Of a stretch of DNA of 41,751 bases, positions 39,494 to 41,751 are shown piece by piece. The DNA comes from an uncultured Actinomycetes bacterium (lineage in GTDB: Bacteria; Actinomycetota; Actinomycetes; Nanopelagicales; Nanopelagicaceae): the NCBI GenBank assembly GCA_903898555.1, contig CAIUFY010000011.1:1-41751 (forward strand), read 5' to 3'. The first letter of the stretch is position 1. Every line of letters begins with the position of its first letter. Made by a program: the position numbers and the translations under genes. Under the pieces are notes generated by a model. That model ran no database searches and was not told where the DNA came from. It saw only the letters and a program-made list of their open reading frames with translations.

Positions 39494-39582
39494 CCTTAAC
39501 AATCTTTGGGTGGGAATGCTTCCCGATTGTTGGTGAAATCAGGCTCAGCCTGTTCGCCCTGAGAGAAGTTAGGTGGAGTGGC

Positions 39583-40875
39583 TTATTCAGAGTCGGCGTC
39601 AAGAACAACAGGTTGTGGACGAAGAGCTTCTAGATCCACAGCCTTTCCTGACTTAGTGACTACCTTCACGCGACTCAGAACACCAGCAAGCGCCTTAGCG
39701 CGAGCTACTTCTGAAATCATCGTGTTTACCTGACCAGCATCAGTTACTTCCTTGATGAATTGATCTGGAGACATTCCGTAACGCTGTGAAGCGCGGAAAA
39801 GGTATTCAGTTAATTCAGCTTCGTTAACTGAAACTTGCTCAGCATCAACGATGGTGTCAAAAATAATTTCTTGAGTAAATGACTTTGTAGTTGACTCAAT
39901 TACTTCAGCGCGGTGAACTGCATCATCTTGACGGCCTTCGCCTTCAAGGTGGCTGTTAACTTCGCTATCAATTAAGTTTTGTGGAACAGGGACCTTAATC
40001 TCTGTCATCAACTTGTCGACCAGAAGATCGCGAGCAGATGATCCTTGCTCCATCTCCTTGATGCGATTCAAGCGAGTAGAAATATCAGCCTTTAGTTCTG
40101 CAATGGTTTCAAACTCAGATGCCATCTTTGCAAAAGAATCATCAGCTTCTGGAAGATCGCGACGCTTTACAGACTTCACGGTTACATCGATATCGCCAGT
40201 TTGTCCTTCTGCCATTCCAACAAGGCCAGCAGTAAATCGCTTGCTCTCGCCTTCCTTTAATCCTTGAAGTGCATCATCGAGTCCATCAACCATGCGGTTT
40301 GAACCGACTTCATAAGAAACATCATTAACAGTTCCGCCTTCAATTTCTTCGCCATCAACTTTTGCACTCAAATCAATTGAAACAAAATCGCCAGTCTCAA
40401 CAAGTTTTTCAACAGAGGTCAGAGTTCCAAAGCGAGCGCGGAGTGCTGTGAGTTGTTCTTCAATTTCCGCATCCGTTACTTCTACATCATCAACCGTAAG
40501 AGTGATTTGTGAAAAATCAGGAAGTTCAATTTCAGGACGGATATCAACTTCAACTTCTAAAGAAAGTGAAACCTTGTCTTTGAGTTCTTTGATATCAACT
40601 TCAGGGCGACCGATTGGAGAAATCTTTGCTTCGCGAGCTGCTTGTGTATAAAAAGTTGGGATAGCGGCATTGATTGCTTCATCCAATACAACTGCGCGAC
40701 CAACGCGTTGATCAATCATTGCTTGAGGAACTTTGCCTTTACGGAATCCAGGAATGTTTACGCGCGAACTTACAGTTGTGTATGCGTCTGCGAGAAAGGG
40801 CGCCAGTTCGTCGAATGTAACTTCAATAGAAATCTTTACGCGGGTTTCATTGAGTTTTTCTACGGCGCTCTTCAC
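39583..40875 (-). CDS. tig: Trigger factor
   Basis: Ribosome-bound chaperone with prolyl isomerase activity. 430 residues, starting at GTG 40875. N-terminal ribosome-binding domain with the signature NIPGFRKGKVPQ (about 40-51), an FKBP-type PPIase domain (about 155-240), and a long helical C-terminal domain ending VVLDADSE. The loop motif GFRKGK is intact. AAAGGAG lies only 4 nt before the GTG. It begins 49 bp after the tRNA-Pro gene on the same strand, so the two may share a transcript. Confidence 0.97.
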   Translation of the reverse strand: MKSAVEKLNETRVKISIEVTFDELAPFLADAYTTVSSRVNIPGFRKGKVPQAMIDQRVGRAVVLDEAINAAIPTFYTQAAREAKISPIGRPEVDIKELKDKVSLSLEVEVDIRPEIELPDFSQITLTVDDVEVTDAEIEEQLTALRARFGTLTSVEKLVETGDFVSIDLSAKVDGEEIEGGTVNDVSYEVGSNRMVDGLDDALQGLKEGESKRFTAGLVGMAEGQTGDIDVTVKSVKRRDLPEADDSFAKMASEFETIAELKADISTRLNRIKEMEQGSSARDLLVDKLMTEIKVPVPQNLIDSEVNSHLEGEGRQDDAVHRAEVIESTTKSFTQEIIFDTIVDAEQVSVNEAELTEYLFRASQRYGMSPDQFIKEVTDAGQVNTMISEVARAKALAGVLSRVKVVTKSGKAVDLEALRPQPVVLDADSE

Positions 40876-40924
40876 GACACTCCTTTAAAGGGATTCCCTA
40901 TGGCAACTTGGATCTGGGTACTAC

Positions 40925-41000
40925 TGGTCGGGGCGGCGAGATTCGAACTCGCGGTCTCCTGCTCCCAAAGCAGGCGCGCTAGCCACTACGCTACGCCCCG
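40925..41000 (-). tRNA. tRNA-Pro (anticodon UGG)
   Basis: Acceptor arms CGGGGCG and CGCCCCG pair fully; the anticodon stem CCTGC/GCAGG holds loop TTTGGGA, giving UGG; the T-arm GCGAG-TTCGAAT-CTCGC is perfect. Discriminator A, and the CCA end is encoded. 73 nt without CCA. UGG can decode all four proline codons with suitable modification. Confidence 0.95.
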
Positions 41001-41020
41001 GCGGCGTAAGGCAGGAGTCT

Positions 41021-41095
41021 AAGGTATGAAATTACCTTCTCCTAACCAGAACCGGTACCTTATGCCACTGGAGCAGAAACCTCGTAATTGAGGTT
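41021..41095. promoter_or_regulatory. Divergent tRNA promoter region with two inverted repeats
   Basis: The 123 bp between the two divergent tRNA genes hold two perfect inverted repeats: AAGGTA-TGAAAT-TACCTT (41021-41038) and AACCTC-GTAATT-GAGGTT (41078-41095). I cannot place clear promoter boxes. The repeats may be transcription factor sites or hairpins. No gene here. Confidence 0.3.
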
Positions 41096-41123
41096 CCCGC
41101 CCCGAAGCAAGAAACGCCTAAAT

Positions 41124-41197
41124 GCGGGTGTAGTTCAATGGTAGAACTCCAGCCTTCCAAGCTGGTTGTGCCGGTTCGATCCCGGTCACCCGCTCCA
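41124..41197 (+). tRNA. tRNA-Gly (anticodon UCC)
   Basis: Acceptor GCGGGTG/CACCCGC, D-arm GTTC-AATGGTA-GAAC, anticodon stem CCAGC/GCTGG with loop CTTCCAA (anticodon UCC), T-loop TTCGATC. Discriminator T and encoded CCA. 71 nt without CCA. Reads GGA and GGG codons. It is the right-hand of two divergent tRNAs and points toward the convergent collagen-like gene. Confidence 0.95.
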
Positions 41198-41231
41198 GCA
41201 TTTAGAGGTATTTCCTCGTTAGTGGCCTTAA

Positions 41232-41750
41232 TTACATCGTTAGTGACGAACCAACTTGTTCAGCTAAAAAACCTCCTGACGACGTAAAAGTATTGACCGT
41301 GGTTGAAGGTGCAACAGAAATAGTCGCTTGCAACCTGAAGTCACTTGGGACTGAAGTGCCGTCCACGAGCACTTTGGCAAGAATGTTGTTTTCAATCACA
41401 GAGGTACCACTTCGGACAGACGCCCCACTTGTGACTAAGTAGGTGAATGAAATTGCAGGCGAGAATCCGGGTGATGTAAGTCGAACTAAATTAATAGCAC
41501 CTTGGGTTCCTGTCACAACGAATGTCCCATGAATCAACACATCAATCACATAAATCTTTCCAGCTAAGAAATTTCCGAATGAAGCTGAAGTTAATTCAGT
41601 ATTTGGACTCGAATTCAGATCTCCAAAACTTATTGATCCTAAGGACGCGGAAGAAATTCCCGCGGGTCCGGTTGCACCTTGCAGACCTTGCGAACCCTGC
41701 GATCCGGTTGCACCTTGTTGGCCGGTTGCACCTTGTGCACCTGTTAATCC
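41232..41750 (-). CDS. Collagen-like repeat protein, C-terminal part (5' cut by window edge)
   Basis: The frame is open from the window edge to TAA at 41232, giving 172 residues. It opens with ten Gly-X-Y triplets (GLT GAQ GAT GQQ GAT GSQ and on to GPA G), the collagen-like signature, followed by about 140 residues rich in Ser, Thr, Val and Leu (beginning ISSASLGSISFG, ending FLAEQVGSSLTM) that resemble a beta-rich trimerising head or tail domain. No signal or anchor can be seen because the start is missing. Bacterial collagen-like proteins are usually secreted or surface filaments; some are phage tail fibres. No phage gene is visible. Function unknown. Confidence 0.8.
   Translation of the reverse strand, partial: GLTGAQGATGQQGATGSQGSQGLQGATGPAGISSASLGSISFGDLNSSPNTELTSASFGNFLAGKIYVIDVLIHGTFVVTGTQGAINLVRLTSPGFSPAISFTYLVTSGASVRSGTSVIENNILAKVLVDGTSVPSDFRLQATISVAPSTTVNTFTSSGGFLAEQVGSSLTM
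41661..41750 (-). repeat. Gly-X-Y coding repeats with a recurring 14-mer
   Basis: CCGGTTGCACCTTG occurs three times on the + strand at 41668, 41704 and 41722, spaced 36 and 18 bp apart, all multiples of 9. The repeat runs past the window edge. Such arrays change length by slippage while staying in frame. Confidence 0.85.
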
Positions 41751-41751
41751 A

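Noticed and set aside
39540-39570. ClgR box upstream of clpP1
   Set aside because: TTCGCC is present but the matching GCG half at the right spacing is not.

Overview
The window is a stretch of bacterial chromosome that reads as a low-to-mid GC actinobacterium. The base composition looks moderate by eye; I did not compute it. Gene order and family types point to Actinobacteria: an RNase E/G with a long basic/acidic N-terminal extension next to rplU-rpmA-obgE-proB, folC followed by a DUF4233 membrane protein and ndk, two ClpP paralogues followed by clpX, and an ilvBNC attenuator whose leader peptide appears to be leaderless as in Corynebacterium. Tight packing (repeated 1, 4 and 8 bp overlaps, few gaps over 150 bp) together with moderate GC fits a streamlined freshwater lineage such as acI/Nanopelagicales. 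That placement is inference.

Apart from one gene (19222-20361) and a tRNA-Gly, everything lies on the minus strand, so transcription runs from high to low coordinates. From the right: the C-terminal part of a collagen-like repeat protein (41232 to the window edge); divergent tRNA-Gly(UCC) and tRNA-Pro(UGG); tig; clpP1-clpP2-clpX (chaperone and proteolysis block); valS-folC-DUF4233; ndk; mreB-mreC-mreD-mrdA-rodA (lateral wall elongation machinery, mostly ATGA-coupled); rne; rplU-rpmA ending in a strong terminator; obgE-proB. The + strand NylB/beta-lactamase-fold serine hydrolase sits between proB and proA.

proA heads a long run: gatC-gatA-gatB (Asp/Glu-tRNA amidotransferase), ilvD, a classical attenuator (promoter, 15-codon leader peptide with Val-Val-Ile, intrinsic terminator), ilvB-ilvN-ilvC, serA, leuB, ilvE, cimA, xerC. 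This collects most of the valine, isoleucine and leucine pathway. CimA supplies 2-oxobutanoate carbon from pyruvate; IlvBN, IlvC and IlvD build the branched keto acids; LeuB works for both the citramalate and leucine branches; IlvE does the final transamination. SerA adds entry into serine synthesis.

A 215-bp intergenic region with three palindromes separates xerC from the last block, rpsB-tsf-pyrH-frr (ribosomal protein S2, EF-Ts, UMP kinase, ribosome recycling factor; frr is cut by the window edge).

No CRISPR array, prophage, insertion sequence or clearly new system is visible. The points most worth checking are the ilvB attenuator, a recurring arrangement of a TAnnnT box 6-7 nt before start codons without a ribosome binding site (leaderless mRNAs), the palindromes before rpsB and clpP1, the lone serine hydrolase between proA and proB, and the collagen-like surface protein at the right edge. 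Several start codons were moved from the longest open frame on the basis of overlaps, ribosome binding sites or family length: serA (GTG), ilvB, gatB, proA, mreB.
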